The translations under genes and the position numbers were made by a program. Source: an uncultured Prevotella sp. (lineage in GTDB: Bacteria > Bacteroidota > Bacteroidia > Bacteroidales > Bacteroidaceae). Taken from it: a stretch of 55,193 bases of DNA. A model generated the notes under the pieces. It made no database searches. It was not told where the DNA came from and saw only the letters and a program-made list of their open reading frames with translations. The stretch spans positions 1-55,193 of the forward strand of contig ONKL01000019.1 in the NCBI GenBank assembly GCA_900318395.1, in the 5' to 3' direction. Shown here piece by piece: positions 1 to 10,058 of the stretch; the first letter of the stretch is position 1; each line of letters opens with the position of its first letter.

Positions 1-53
1 TACAAAATCATGACCGCATGTCCTAAACTTATACGATGTTTAACATCGGACAT
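1..53 (-). CDS. Possible first codons of a leftward gene (partial)
   Basis: A minus-strand ATG at 53-51 opens a frame that stays open to the window edge (17 codons, beginning MSDVKHRISLGHAVMIL). It lies about 18 bp downstream of where a transcript from the minus-strand promoter at 78-86 would start, which is the usual short leader here. The mix of basic then hydrophobic residues would suit a membrane anchor, but no family can be named from so little. The same bases form a nested inverted repeat (18-23 with 48-53, and 35-40 with 42-47), so an RNA leader is an alternative reading. Confidence 0.35.
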   Translation of the reverse strand, partial: MSDVKHRISLGHAVMIL

Positions 54-77
54 TTAGAACATAATCTATAATCTGGT

Positions 78-86
78 GCAAAGGTA
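78..86 (-). promoter_or_regulatory. Bacteroidota -7 box, leftward
   Basis: TACCTTTGC on the minus strand fits the Bacteroidota TAnnTTTG consensus and would drive the leftward frame starting at 53. Confidence 0.5.
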
Positions 87-120
87 AGAGGTCTTTGATC
101 TGCTCCCCAAAGATAAGAAT

Positions 121-156
121 AAGAAACGGAAGTCAGCGGCTTCCGTTTCTTTGTGT
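121..156 (+). terminator. Intrinsic terminator
   Basis: A perfect 12-bp stem (AAGAAACGGAAG at 121-132 with its complement at 140-151) and a 7-nt loop are followed by a short T-rich tail. Nothing upstream on the plus strand inside the window is clearly terminated by it, so the transcript probably starts outside. It also isolates the promoter at 207. Confidence 0.65.
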
Positions 157-206
157 CTGGTTTTGAAATTAATCGCCAAATCTTTGGAACTTAATAAAAA
201 ATATCC

Positions 207-215
207 TATCTTTGC
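207..215 (+). promoter_or_regulatory. Promoter of the DUF3791 gene
   Basis: TATCTTTGC at 207-215 has TTTGG at 183-187 about 20 bp upstream, matching the Bacteroidota -7/-33 pair. It sits 27 bp before the ATG at 242 and overlaps the TTG at 212, which rules out the TTG as a start. Confidence 0.7.
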
Positions 216-241
216 AGCGGATAAATGAAAGTTATTATAGA

Positions 242-466
242 ATGGGATACAGTAATCACGACAAGACGGAATGGGTGCTCATTTTCGTATTGGAATTCGG
301 ACGCCACTTCGGACTAACGCTCAAGCAGGCGTTTAACTACTTGAGCCGTTTCGGCGGAATCGCATTTGTTGACGAGCATTACGGTTACTGCCACACCCAG
401 TCGTTTCAGTCAATGATTACCGACATAGCCGAATATTGCCATAGGAAAGGAGGCGCGCTCTTATGA
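242..466 (+). CDS. DUF3791 family protein
   Basis: A 74-residue protein starting MGYSNHDKTEWVLIFVLEFG. The pattern (an opening aromatic/acidic helix, then a phrase like GLTLKQAFNYLSRFGGI, then HTQSFQSMITDI and a closing ExC segment) is that of DUF3791, a small Bacteroidales/Firmicutes family. DUF3791 genes typically sit directly before a DUF3990 gene, and here a DUF3990 start follows with a 4-bp ATGA overlap at 463. That partner is truncated, so this gene is probably an orphan survivor. The start at 242 was chosen because a TTG 30 bp earlier lies inside the promoter. The pair is often found on accessory DNA and resembles a toxin/partner arrangement, but no function is proven. Confidence 0.7.
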   Translation: MGYSNHDKTEWVLIFVLEFGRHFGLTLKQAFNYLSRFGGIAFVDEHYGYCHTQSFQSMITDIAEYCHRKGGALL

Positions 467-624
467 TTCTTTATCACGGCACGAATGTAGTCTTTGATGG
501 GATAGACCTCACGAAGTCTAAGCCCAACAAGTGGGCGCAAAGGGGTCAGGAACTACTGCGCCCCAGGCTGCGCTTGTTGCCTCCCGCAAGATGGAGCCTG
601 CGTGGGAAAAAACAGCCGGGCTGA
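463..624 (+). pseudogene. Truncated DUF3990 gene
   Basis: The ATG at 463 overlaps the DUF3791 stop. The first 23 codons read MILYHGTNVVFDGIDLTKSK followed by PNK, the normal N-terminus of DUF3990 (a family with an ADP-ribosyltransferase-like YHG start). Family members continue with a DFGxGFYLT segment. Here homology stops near 532 and the frame runs through unrelated, arginine- and proline-rich residues to a TGA at 622-624. The rest of the roughly 150-residue domain is missing. Junction material at 533-545 joins it to a different gene fragment, so this is a deletion scar. Confidence 0.6.
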
Positions 625-707
625 AATTTCAGCTCGGGTCTTACAAGGATGCAAACGGGCAGTTTCGCCCCTGCTATTCGCTGACCAAAGATACACTTTT
701 TTTCTGA
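543..707 (+). pseudogene. Fragment of a Rha-like phage regulatory protein
   Basis: A frame from 543 to the TGA at 705-707 has no usable start. It includes the stretch SYKDANGQFRPCYSLTKD (about 642-692), which resembles the Rha/antirepressor segment where family members read roughly Y-x-D-x-x-G-(Q/R)-x-R-P-x-Y-x-(L/M)-T-(K/R)-D followed by GF. Here GF is replaced by TLFF and a stop. Both ends of the family are absent. It is fused directly to the broken DUF3990 gene, so the two were probably joined by one deletion. The family call rests on a short motif. Confidence 0.45.
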
Positions 708-756
708 TATATGCGTTCTGATACGATCTTTTTTTGGTACTTACGAATATTATATT

Positions 757-765
757 TATCTTTGC
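757..765 (+). promoter_or_regulatory. Promoter of the CDF transporter / GH3 pair
   Basis: TATCTTTGC at 757-765 with TTTGG at 733-737. The ATG at 775 is only about 10 bp past the box, so the message is nearly leaderless. The GH3 gene 20 bp after the transporter probably shares it. Confidence 0.65.
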
Positions 766-774
766 ACCGAAAGT

Positions 775-1671
775 ATGGAACGGAATAAGGAAATATACGA
801 GGTAACCCTTATCGGAGGGGTGGTCAACGTGGTGCTGCTCGTCTTTAAGTTTGTGGCTGGCATCCTGGGGCATAGTGCTGCGATGGTGGCTGATGCCGTA
901 CACTCGCTGTCTGACTTTGTCACCGATATTATTGTGCTGGTGTTCGTCCGTATCAGCAGCAAGCCTGAGGACAAGTCGCACGACTATGGGCATGGGAAGT
1001 ATGAGACGCTGGCGATGACCATCATCGGCATGGCTCTGCTCGTCGTGGCCATTGGCATCGTGTATAGTGGTATAGAAAAGATTATGGTATGGGCGAGAGG
1101 TGGGCTCTTGGAGGCACCAGGCATGCTGGCACTCTGGGCAGCCCTGCTGTCGGTAGTCCTGAAAGAAGGTGTCTATCATTATTCGATGGTGAAGGCAAAG
1201 GCGCTGAACTCTCAGGCTCTGGAGGCCAATGCCTGGCATCATCGCAGTGATGCCCTCTCGTCGATAGGTACAGCCGTCGGTATCGGCGGTGCCATCCTGC
1301 TGGGCCAGCGATGGACGGTGCTCGATCCTGTGGCATCAGTCATCGTAGGTCTGTTTATTGTGAAGGTGGCCATCTACTTGTTGCGTGATGGTATCGGCGA
1401 CCTGATGGAGCATTCTCTGCCCGACGAGGTGGAAGACGAGATCCTCAGGCTGGCTGCTTCGGTGAATGGTGTCACAAAGCCCCATGAGTTGCGTACACGC
1501 CGCATCGGCAACCACTATGCCATCGAGCTGCATATTCTGATGGATGGAGATATCCCCCTGCGCGAGGCCCATGAAAAAGCCTCAGAAGTGGAAGACCTCC
1601 TGAGGCGTCAGTATGGGGATGAGACCCATGTAGCGGTGCATGTAGAGCCAACAACGGAATACAAAAGTTAA
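775..1671 (+). CDS. Cation diffusion facilitator (CDF) family transporter
   Basis: A 298-residue proton-coupled divalent metal exporter (Zn/Fe/Cd/Mn type) of the inner membrane. Helix-2 aspartates D47 and D51 (SLSDFVTD) and helix-5 H155 and D159 (HHRSDALSS) form the usual transport site, and SHDYGHGKYE (68-77) is the conserved cytoplasmic loop. The last ~90 residues form the ferredoxin-like cytoplasmic dimerisation domain with the usual histidines (IELHILMDGD, HVAVHVEP). The length is normal for FieF-like CDFs. It is followed 20 bp later by a GH3 gene in the same direction, probably co-transcribed but functionally unrelated. The metal cannot be told from sequence. Confidence 0.92.
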   Translation: MERNKEIYEVTLIGGVVNVVLLVFKFVAGILGHSAAMVADAVHSLSDFVTDIIVLVFVRISSKPEDKSHDYGHGKYETLAMTIIGMALLVVAIGIVYSGIEKIMVWARGGLLEAPGMLALWAALLSVVLKEGVYHYSMVKAKALNSQALEANAWHHRSDALSSIGTAVGIGGAILLGQRWTVLDPVASVIVGLFIVKVAIYLLRDGIGDLMEHSLPDEVEDEILRLAASVNGVTKPHELRTRRIGNHYAIELHILMDGDIPLREAHEKASEVEDLLRRQYGDETHVAVHVEPTTEYKS

Positions 1672-1691
1672 ACCACTTAATAAGGTATCGT

Positions 1692-4010
1692 ATGAAGAAG
1701 TTATCCTTTTCGATGATGACTGTCCTCGCTATGGCGGGGATGGCATTGGCAGGTTGCACAGGTCAGAAATGGTCGGAGCAACAGGTTGATTCATTCATGT
1801 TGGTCACTCAGAAGGGTGCCCCTTCTCTGGGTTATTCGCCACAATCTGGGGTGAAGCTGTTGACAGTCGATGGCTTTGCCTTCAAAGACCTGAACCGCAA
1901 CGACTCGCTCGATGCCTATGAGGACTGGCGGCTCCCTGCCGAGGAGCGCGCTGCCGACCTCGCTTCACAACTTTCCATCGAGGAGATTGCAGGACTGATG
2001 CTATACAGCAGTCATCAGGCGGTGCCGATGATTGAGAGTATGGGCTTCGGAGTCTCTACTTATGGTGGCAAATCCTACGAGGAGAGTGGTGCCAAGCCGT
2101 CAGACCTGAGCGACGATCAGAAGAAATTCCTTGCCGATGATCATCTGCGCGCAGTCTTGGTGACACGCGTGGAGAGTCCTGCCGATGCTGCTGTGTGGAA
2201 CAACAATATGCAGGCTTTCGTCGAGGGGCTCGATCATGGTATCCCTGCCAACACCAGTTCAGACCCCCGTCATGAGGCTCGTGCTACCACAGAGTATAAC
2301 GCTGGGGCAGGCGGACAGATCTCCCTCTGGCCTACCTCCCTCGGACTGGCTGCCACCTTCGATCCCCAGTTGATGTATCGTTTCGGTGAGATAGCCTCTG
2401 ACGAATACCGTGCACTGGGTATCGCCACAGCCCTTTCACCACAGGTGGATATCGCCACCGATCCCCGATGGTCGCGCTTCAGCGGCACCTTCGGTGAGGA
2501 TCCACAGCTTGCTACCGATATGGCGCGCGCCTATTGTGATGCCTTCCAGACCACACCCGAGACCAAGGGCTGGGGCATGAAGAGTGTCAACGCGATGGTG
2601 AAGCACTGGTATGGCTACGGTGCCCAGGAGGGTGGCCGTGACTCGCACTACGCCTCAGGCAAGTATGCCGTCTATCCTGGCAATAACCTCGCCATGCACA
2701 AGCGCTCGTTCGTAGAGGGTGCCTTCAACCTTGAAGGCGGGACGAAGATGGCCTCGGCAGTCATGCCCATCTACAGCATCCTCTGGAATCAGGATCCCTC
2801 AGGCGAGAACGTGGGAGGCAGCTACAGCCAGTGGCTTATCCAACAACAACTGCGCGACGAGGCGAAGTTTGAAGGTGTTGTCTGTACAGACTGGGGTATC
2901 ACCAAGGATATGAAAGTGCTTGATAGTCCGCGTGGCGGTAAGCCCTGGGGCATGGAGACCTTCAACGAAGCAGAGCGTCATTACAAGATTCTGCAGGCTG
3001 GCGTCGATCAGTATGGTGGCAACAATGAGATAGGTCCCGTCATTGAGGCTTATCAGATGTGGGCCAAGGAACAGGGTGAGGAGAGTGCCCGCCAGCGCTT
3101 CGAGCTGTCAGCCCGTCGACTGCTGCTCAACGTGTTCCGTGTGGGTCTCTTCGAGAATCCTTATCTTGATCCCGCTGAAACCTCAAAGATTGTGGGCAAG
3201 CCTGAATACATGAAGGAGGGCTACGAGGCACAGCTGAAGTCTGTTGTCATGCTCAAGAACCATGCTAACAGTGTGCTGCCTGTGAAGGACCGCAAGAAGG
3301 TCTTCGTGCCCAAGCGCCACTTCCCTGCTATCCCAGGTGCCTGGGGCGGTATCTCCGAAGAGAAGATCGTCGAACCCATCAGCCTCGACCTTGTCAAGAA
3401 GTACTTCGATGTCGTGGATTCGCCTGATAAGGCCGACTTCGCCATCTGTCTTATCGAAGAACCCAGCACGGGTTTTGGCTTCAGCTACGATGATGTGAAG
3501 CGGGGCGGTAATGGTTATCTGCCCTTCAGTCTGCAGTACGAGGATTACACCGCCCGTGATGCCCGTGCTATCAGCATTGCAGGTGGCGACCCCATGGAGA
3601 AGACAACGAACCGCAGTTTCCGAGGCAAGACCGTCAAGGCCTATAACCGCGATGACATGGTGCTCGTGACGGCCACGAAGAAGGCGATGGGAGAGAAGCC
3701 CGTTATTGTCATTCTTGAGACAGGGCGCCCTGTGGTTCTCTCTGAGATCGAGCCTTCTGCCGATGCCATCCTTGTGTCATTCAACGTGCAGCATCAGGCC
3801 CTGCTCGACATCATCAGCGGTAAGACAGAGCCCTCGGCCTTGCTCCCCATGCAGATGCCTGCAGACATGAAGACCGTCGAGGAGCAGCAAGAGGACGTGC
3901 CGCGCGACATGCGCTGCTATCAGGATGCCGACGGCCACACCTATGACTTCGCCTTCGGGCTTAATTGGAGCGGCGTCATCAACGACGACCGAGTGAAGAA
4001 GTACAAGTAA
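1692..4010 (+). CDS. GH3 beta-glycosidase, lipoprotein
   Basis: A 772-residue glycoside hydrolase of family 3, probably a beta-glucosidase or beta-xylosidase working at the cell envelope. The N-terminus (MKKLSFSMMTVLAMAGMALA, then GC) is a lipoprotein signal with a lipobox cysteine. The TIM-barrel domain carries SPQVDIATDPRWSR and VKHWYGYGAQ, and the nucleophile is expected at D400 in VVCTDWG. The alpha/beta sandwich domain follows (SVVMLKNHANSVLPV). It lacks the C-terminal FnIII-like domain seen in the other two GH3 proteins here and has the calcium-loop-like DLNRNDSLDAYEDW near residues 61-74. It converges on the esterase at 4069, with a shared terminator between them. Confidence 0.93.
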   Translation: MKKLSFSMMTVLAMAGMALAGCTGQKWSEQQVDSFMLVTQKGAPSLGYSPQSGVKLLTVDGFAFKDLNRNDSLDAYEDWRLPAEERAADLASQLSIEEIAGLMLYSSHQAVPMIESMGFGVSTYGGKSYEESGAKPSDLSDDQKKFLADDHLRAVLVTRVESPADAAVWNNNMQAFVEGLDHGIPANTSSDPRHEARATTEYNAGAGGQISLWPTSLGLAATFDPQLMYRFGEIASDEYRALGIATALSPQVDIATDPRWSRFSGTFGEDPQLATDMARAYCDAFQTTPETKGWGMKSVNAMVKHWYGYGAQEGGRDSHYASGKYAVYPGNNLAMHKRSFVEGAFNLEGGTKMASAVMPIYSILWNQDPSGENVGGSYSQWLIQQQLRDEAKFEGVVCTDWGITKDMKVLDSPRGGKPWGMETFNEAERHYKILQAGVDQYGGNNEIGPVIEAYQMWAKEQGEESARQRFELSARRLLLNVFRVGLFENPYLDPAETSKIVGKPEYMKEGYEAQLKSVVMLKNHANSVLPVKDRKKVFVPKRHFPAIPGAWGGISEEKIVEPISLDLVKKYFDVVDSPDKADFAICLIEEPSTGFGFSYDDVKRGGNGYLPFSLQYEDYTARDARAISIAGGDPMEKTTNRSFRGKTVKAYNRDDMVLVTATKKAMGEKPVIVILETGRPVVLSEIEPSADAILVSFNVQHQALLDIISGKTEPSALLPMQMPADMKTVEEQQEDVPRDMRCYQDADGHTYDFAFGLNWSGVINDDRVKKYK

Positions 4011-4031
4011 TCTAAAAAGCCCTTCAAGAAA

Positions 4032-4066
4032 AATCCCCGCTCAAAGGTTGGGCGGGGATTAATTTG
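4032..4066. terminator. Bidirectional terminator between convergent GH3 and CE1 genes
   Basis: AATCCCCGC (4032-4040) pairs with GCGGGGATT (4052-4060). An A-run lies on the left and a T-rich run on the right, so it can end transcripts from both sides. Confidence 0.85.
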
Positions 4067-4068
4067 TC

Positions 4069-5322
<1,254 letters not shown>

Positions 5323-7662
5323 TTACCTTTTTAATAAGTTGAGTTTTACATTAGGCTGCATCACGTTGTGTACTTTCTTCGTCCATGCCTTCACCTTGGC
5401 AGTGGCCTGGGCTTCAACGTCGCTTGCAGAAGAGCAGATCATGAAAGTATACAGACCTGCATCGGTCTTCCAGGCAGAAGCCTTCTCGTTGAACGATGCC
5501 AAATCCTCAGTCTTCACCTGCATGGCGACGGTCTCTGTCTCGCCTGGCTTCAGGCACTTGGTCTTCGCATAGTTGCGCAGTTCCTTTTCGGGCTTGTTCA
5601 GTTTCTTGCTGTTGGGAGCAGCTACGAAAAGCTCTACCACATTGCGCCCTGCACACTTACCTGTATTCTTCACATCTATCTTAACGGTATAGACACCATT
5701 TGCCTCACTGACACTCATGTTCTCGTAAGCGAAGGTGGTGTAACTGAGTCCGAAGCCAAAGGGGTAGGCAACAGGCTTGCCGAATGAGTCGAAGTAACGG
5801 TAACCAACGTAGATGTCCTCCTCATAATTGGTATAGTCGATATTGGCCTGTGGCTGGCGCTCCTTTGGCGCCTGATCCTTGTTGTAGCCCCACATGAACA
5901 TGGCACCCAGCGTCTTGTCGTCGACATTGGCGGGGAAATTCTTGTCAGCGTAGGCATCGCCATATTTGATCTGGAAGGTCATGGGCAGCTTACCACTGGG
6001 GTTCACCTTGCCTGAGAGGACATCAGCTACACTGAAACCACTCTCCTGGCCTCCCTGCCATGTGCAGACGAGGGCATCGACTTGATCCTGCCAAGAAGCG
6101 ACATCGATGGGACTGCAGATGTCGAGCAACACGACAACCTGCTTGCCCTTGGCGTGATAAGCCTCGCTGACAGCCTTGATGAGCTGAGCCTCTCCTTCCT
6201 TCAGGTAGAAATCGCTCTCGCTGCGATCGGCAGCCTCTCCGCTCTTGCGGCCCAGTGAGATGATGGCTACGTCGGAGCCCTCGATGGCGGCATTGAGCTC
6301 TTCACTCGTGAACTGCTTCTCGTCAGCACGTGCCGGGGGCATCAGTGAGAAGGGGGGGCGACCGTTAGGGAAGAGGCGCTTCTCCTCAGCTGCGAGGTGC
6401 TTGGTATAGGTGGCGATAAGGGGTTTGTAGACTTCATAGCCTGCAGAGCGCATACCCTCGATAATCGATACGGTGTAGTGACCTACAGATGTGCCGCCGA
6501 AGCCAGAACCACCAGAAATCCAGTCGTAGGAGGTACAGCCGAAGAGAGCCACTCGCTTGCCTGTCAGCGGCAGGATACCACTATTCTTCAGCAGCACGAT
6601 ACCGTCGGCACCTACCTCGCGGACGGTCTGGGCATGAGCTTTCAGATCGGGTTCGTTGCTATATTTGTAGTTTTTGAAGTTGTGAGTCTTGATGACGTAT
6701 TCCAGGATGCGCTTCACGTTGGCATCGAGCACTTCCATAGGCAGTTTGCCATTCTTGGCAGCCTCGAGGATGGCCTGATACTGCTTGTCCTGTCCAGGCT
6801 GGAGCATGTCGTTACCTGCCAGCATGGCAGCTACGGCATCGTCGCCAGCGTTCCAGTCGGATACATACATACCCTTCCACCCCCACTCATCGCGTACGAT
6901 GGTTGTGAGCAGTTCGTAATTCTGTACGGCATAAGGACCGTTCAACTTATTATATGAGGTCATGATAGTCCAGGGATTGCTCTCCTTTACCATCAGCTCG
7001 AATGCCTTCAGGTAGATTTCACGGAGGGCTCGCTGCGACACCTGTGAAATGTTATTGTTACGGTTCGTCTCCTGATTGTTGGCTACAAAGTGCTTAGGAC
7101 AAGCAGCTGTACCCTCGCTCTGCACACCATTGACATAACCAGCGGCAATGGTGCCTGAGAGGTAAGGATCTTCAGAGTAATACTCGTGGTTACGTCCGCA
7201 CAGCGGATTGCGGATAAGGTTCATGGCAGGTGACAGGATCCAGTCGAGTCCGAACTCGCGTACCTCGTTGCCGATGCCTTGGCCTATCTTGAAGGCAGCC
7301 TCACGATCCCAGGTAGAAGCGAGGGTTGGCGATGCTACGAAGTCGGTGGGGTAATAGTCGTTATGATCCCACGCACGTGTCGCGTTCATGCGCAAACCTT
7401 GCTGAGAGTCGGCACAATAGGTCTCGGGGATACCAAGGCGATCCAAGGAGAAGGTGCTGCCTGCAGTTCCCGGGAACTTGGCATCATCGTTGAAATGCAT
7501 ACCGCGCCCCAGGACCATGTGGCACTTCTCTTCGATTGTCATGGCCTTCACGACCTCATCAATATTTCCTGCCTGCAGCTGCTGGGCAGATGAACAAAGG
7601 CTGTAGCTGCATAACGCAGCTACAACAACAACCATTAATCTATACTTATGAATCGAAAACAT
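5323..7662 (-). CDS. GH3 beta-glycosidase, secreted
   Basis: About 779 residues from the ATG at 7662. That start gives a clean signal peptide (MFSIHKYRLMVVVVAALCSY ... SSAQQ), whereas an upstream in-frame start at 7737 would run back into the preceding gene. Order: GH3 TIM barrel (nucleophile D269 in YVSDWNAGDD, KHFVANNQE upstream), alpha/beta sandwich, then a C-terminal FnIII-like domain (YKPFGFGLSYTTF-type motif, here YPFGFGLSYTTF, through GRNVVELFVAAP). A likely beta-glucosidase or beta-xylosidase acting on oligosaccharides in the periplasm. It follows the GH3 at 7686 by 23 bp and precedes the CE1 gene by 12 bp. It is paralogous to that GH3 but carries an ordinary signal peptide rather than a lipobox. 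Confidence 0.92.
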   Translation of the reverse strand: MFSIHKYRLMVVVVAALCSYSLCSSAQQLQAGNIDEVVKAMTIEEKCHMVLGRGMHFNDDAKFPGTAGSTFSLDRLGIPETYCADSQQGLRMNATRAWDHNDYYPTDFVASPTLASTWDREAAFKIGQGIGNEVREFGLDWILSPAMNLIRNPLCGRNHEYYSEDPYLSGTIAAGYVNGVQSEGTAACPKHFVANNQETNRNNNISQVSQRALREIYLKAFELMVKESNPWTIMTSYNKLNGPYAVQNYELLTTIVRDEWGWKGMYVSDWNAGDDAVAAMLAGNDMLQPGQDKQYQAILEAAKNGKLPMEVLDANVKRILEYVIKTHNFKNYKYSNEPDLKAHAQTVREVGADGIVLLKNSGILPLTGKRVALFGCTSYDWISGGSGFGGTSVGHYTVSIIEGMRSAGYEVYKPLIATYTKHLAAEEKRLFPNGRPPFSLMPPARADEKQFTSEELNAAIEGSDVAIISLGRKSGEAADRSESDFYLKEGEAQLIKAVSEAYHAKGKQVVVLLDICSPIDVASWQDQVDALVCTWQGGQESGFSVADVLSGKVNPSGKLPMTFQIKYGDAYADKNFPANVDDKTLGAMFMWGYNKDQAPKERQPQANIDYTNYEEDIYVGYRYFDSFGKPVAYPFGFGLSYTTFAYENMSVSEANGVYTVKIDVKNTGKCAGRNVVELFVAAPNSKKLNKPEKELRNYAKTKCLKPGETETVAMQVKTEDLASFNEKASAWKTDAGLYTFMICSSASDVEAQATAKVKAWTKKVHNVMQPNVKLNLLKR

Positions 7663-7685
7663 ACACTTTTTGTCTTTTAGGATTA

Positions 7686-10043
7686 TTACCTTTTCAGAAG
7701 ATTCAGCGGAGCCTGGGGCTTCATGACATCGTTGCACTTGGTCTGCTGGGCTGAGACAGTAGCAGAGAGGGTAGTCTTGATATCCTGTGAAGAGGCTCCA
7801 ATGAGGAACTGATAGTCACCCTCGGCAACCACCCATGAAGAAGAGGCCTCATCGAACGAAGCGAGGTCGGCTGTGTTCACCTTGAGGGTGATAGTCTCAC
7901 TCTTACCAGGCTTCAGGCTCTGGGTCTTGGCAAAGGCTTTCAACTCCTTAACAGGCTTGTTGGCAGCCTTGCTGTCGGGGGCAGCGATGTAGAGCTCTAC
8001 CACTTCCTTACCCTCGCGATCTCCAGTGTTCTTAATGGTTACGCTTACTTCATAGGCACCGTCTTTCTCTGCTATCTTGGCATCACTGTATTCAAACGAA
8101 GTGTAAGAGAGACCAAAGCCGAAGGGATAGCTAACGGGTACATTGAAGCTATCGAAGTAACGGTAGCCTACGTAGATATCTTCCTCGTAGTTGGTGTAAT
8201 CCACATTCTTCACATCGCCCTTCTTACCCTGGTTCAGCATGTCGATGCGCGGATCCTCGTCGATGGGGAAGTTCTTTGAAGAATAAGCATCAGTGAACTT
8301 CACAGGCCAGCTCATGGTGAACTTACCTGAAGGCGACTGTTTGCCACTGAGTACGTCGACAACGCTATTGCCGCCCTCCTGACCAGCCTGCCAAGCACAA
8401 AGAATAGCATCGGGCAGATTATCCCATGAGGCAGTCTCGATGACACCACCGATATTCAGCAGCACCACCACCTGCTTGCCTGCCTTGTGATAAACTTCAC
8501 AAACCTGTTCGATGAGCTTGCGTTCTGAATCGCTGAGGTTGAAGTTGGCAACGTTACGATCGAGGAACTCACCAGAGAGGCGACCTAAAGTGATGACTGC
8601 TACATCTGCCTTGGCAGCCTGAGCAGTAAGTTCATCAGCAGTGAAGAGCTTCTCTGCGGGCAGAGGCTGTGGCAGGAAGCGTGCGAGCATAGCTGTCTTG
8701 GGATCCTTCTTAGCCTTGGCCTCAAGCTCATCGGCAGCCTTTTTCTTGGCATCGGAGATGTAGTTCTCATAGCTCTGCTTCAGTTCTTCTGATACGGTGT
8801 AGCCTCCATTCTTCATACCATCGAGCAGAGATATCACGTAAGCATGGTTAACATTACCAGAACCAGTACCACCAGCGATGAAATCATAAGAAGTGTTTCC
8901 ATAGAGTGCGACATTCTTCACGCCCTCAGCGAAAGGCAGGGCCTTCTCATTCTTCATCAGTACCATACCCTCGGCTGCAGATTGGCGGGTTACTTCAGCA
9001 TGTGCCTTCAGGTCGGGCTTGTTGGAATATTGATAACCCTGGTAGCGGGGGCTCTTCTCTACCAGATTGAGGATGCGGGCTACGTTGCGGTCGAGGTCGG
9101 CCTCTGCCAGTTTTCCACTCTTCACGCCTGCCACGATGCTATCGAACTGCTCCTTCTTACCAGGCTGGAGCATATCGTTGCCAGCCCACATCTGAATGGC
9201 ACCGTCCTTGCCACCGAACCAGTCGGTCATCACTGTGCCTTCGTAGCCCCACTCGTCGCGCAGGATGGTCTGCACCAGATCCTTGCTCTCTGAAGTGTAA
9301 ATGCCATTGATGTAGTTATAAGAGGTCATCACCGTCCAAGGCTTGCTCTCCTTGATGGCTATTTCAAAGCCCTTCAGGTAAATCTCGCGGAGGGCGCGCT
9401 GGGAGATGCGTGCATCATTGTTCATACGATTGGTCTCCTGATTGTTGGCTGCAAAGTGCTTGATGCTGGTGCCCACATCGTTCTTCTGTACGCCAGTGAT
9501 ATAGGCAGCAGCGGTCTTACCTGCCACAACAGGATCCTCTGAGTAGTATTCGAAGTTACGACCACAGAGCGGGTTACGCATGATGTTGAGGGCAGGAGCC
9601 AACAGTACGTCGGCACCATACTCCTTTACTTCTTCGCCGATGGCCTGTCCAACCTCCTCTATCAGTTGGGTGTTCCAAGTAGAGGCGAGCAGGGTACCAA
9701 TGGGGAAGTGTGTGCAATAGTAGGTTGCAGAGTCGCCCTCACGAGTGGGGTCGATGCGGAGTCCGGCAGGGCCATCAGCCAAAACGATAGCAGGGATTCC
9801 CAGAGAATCGAGAGGGTAGGTGGTACCAGCAGCACCAGGCACGAGATTCTTAGTGGCACCAATCACGGCGTCGTCGCCAGAGAACCCTGCCATACCTGTA
9901 CCAATCACAAAGTGAGCCTTGTCTTCGAGTGACATCTGTGCCATTGTCTCTTCCTGATTAATCATCTTCTTGTTGGCAACCTTATCAGTAGCAGTACAGC
10001 CCATCAGGAGGGCAGCTGCTGCAAGAAATAGAGATTTGTTCAT
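7686..10043 (-). CDS. GH3 beta-glycosidase, lipoprotein
   Basis: A 785-residue GH3 enzyme. The N-terminus MNKSLFLAAAALLMGC is a lipoprotein signal with the cysteine at 16, so it is probably membrane-anchored. The TIM barrel has KHFAANNQETNR and the nucleophile D274 in TVMTDWFGG. The second domain contains a lysine- and alanine-rich helical insertion (about residues 405-440, AKKKAADELEAKAKKDP). The C-terminal FnIII-like domain begins around YPFGFGLSYTSF. It sits between an esterase and a second GH3 in the polysaccharide operon. Together the two GH3s probably trim beta-linked glucose or xylose from oligosaccharides imported through SusC. Confidence 0.93.
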   Translation of the reverse strand: MNKSLFLAAAALLMGCTATDKVANKKMINQEETMAQMSLEDKAHFVIGTGMAGFSGDDAVIGATKNLVPGAAGTTYPLDSLGIPAIVLADGPAGLRIDPTREGDSATYYCTHFPIGTLLASTWNTQLIEEVGQAIGEEVKEYGADVLLAPALNIMRNPLCGRNFEYYSEDPVVAGKTAAAYITGVQKNDVGTSIKHFAANNQETNRMNNDARISQRALREIYLKGFEIAIKESKPWTVMTSYNYINGIYTSESKDLVQTILRDEWGYEGTVMTDWFGGKDGAIQMWAGNDMLQPGKKEQFDSIVAGVKSGKLAEADLDRNVARILNLVEKSPRYQGYQYSNKPDLKAHAEVTRQSAAEGMVLMKNEKALPFAEGVKNVALYGNTSYDFIAGGTGSGNVNHAYVISLLDGMKNGGYTVSEELKQSYENYISDAKKKAADELEAKAKKDPKTAMLARFLPQPLPAEKLFTADELTAQAAKADVAVITLGRLSGEFLDRNVANFNLSDSERKLIEQVCEVYHKAGKQVVVLLNIGGVIETASWDNLPDAILCAWQAGQEGGNSVVDVLSGKQSPSGKFTMSWPVKFTDAYSSKNFPIDEDPRIDMLNQGKKGDVKNVDYTNYEEDIYVGYRYFDSFNVPVSYPFGFGLSYTSFEYSDAKIAEKDGAYEVSVTIKNTGDREGKEVVELYIAAPDSKAANKPVKELKAFAKTQSLKPGKSETITLKVNTADLASFDEASSSWVVAEGDYQFLIGASSQDIKTTLSATVSAQQTKCNDVMKPQAPLNLLKR

Positions 10044-10058
10044 AGATTTAATATTTTT

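Noticed and set aside
212-241. TTG start at 212 for the DUF3791 gene
   Set aside because: The TTG lies inside the -7 box of the promoter, so it cannot be in the transcript.
553-1242. Long open frame on the minus strand opposite the CDF transporter
   Set aside because: It is antisense to a clear transporter, has no family features, and is rich in His/Arg as expected for a codon-bias shadow.
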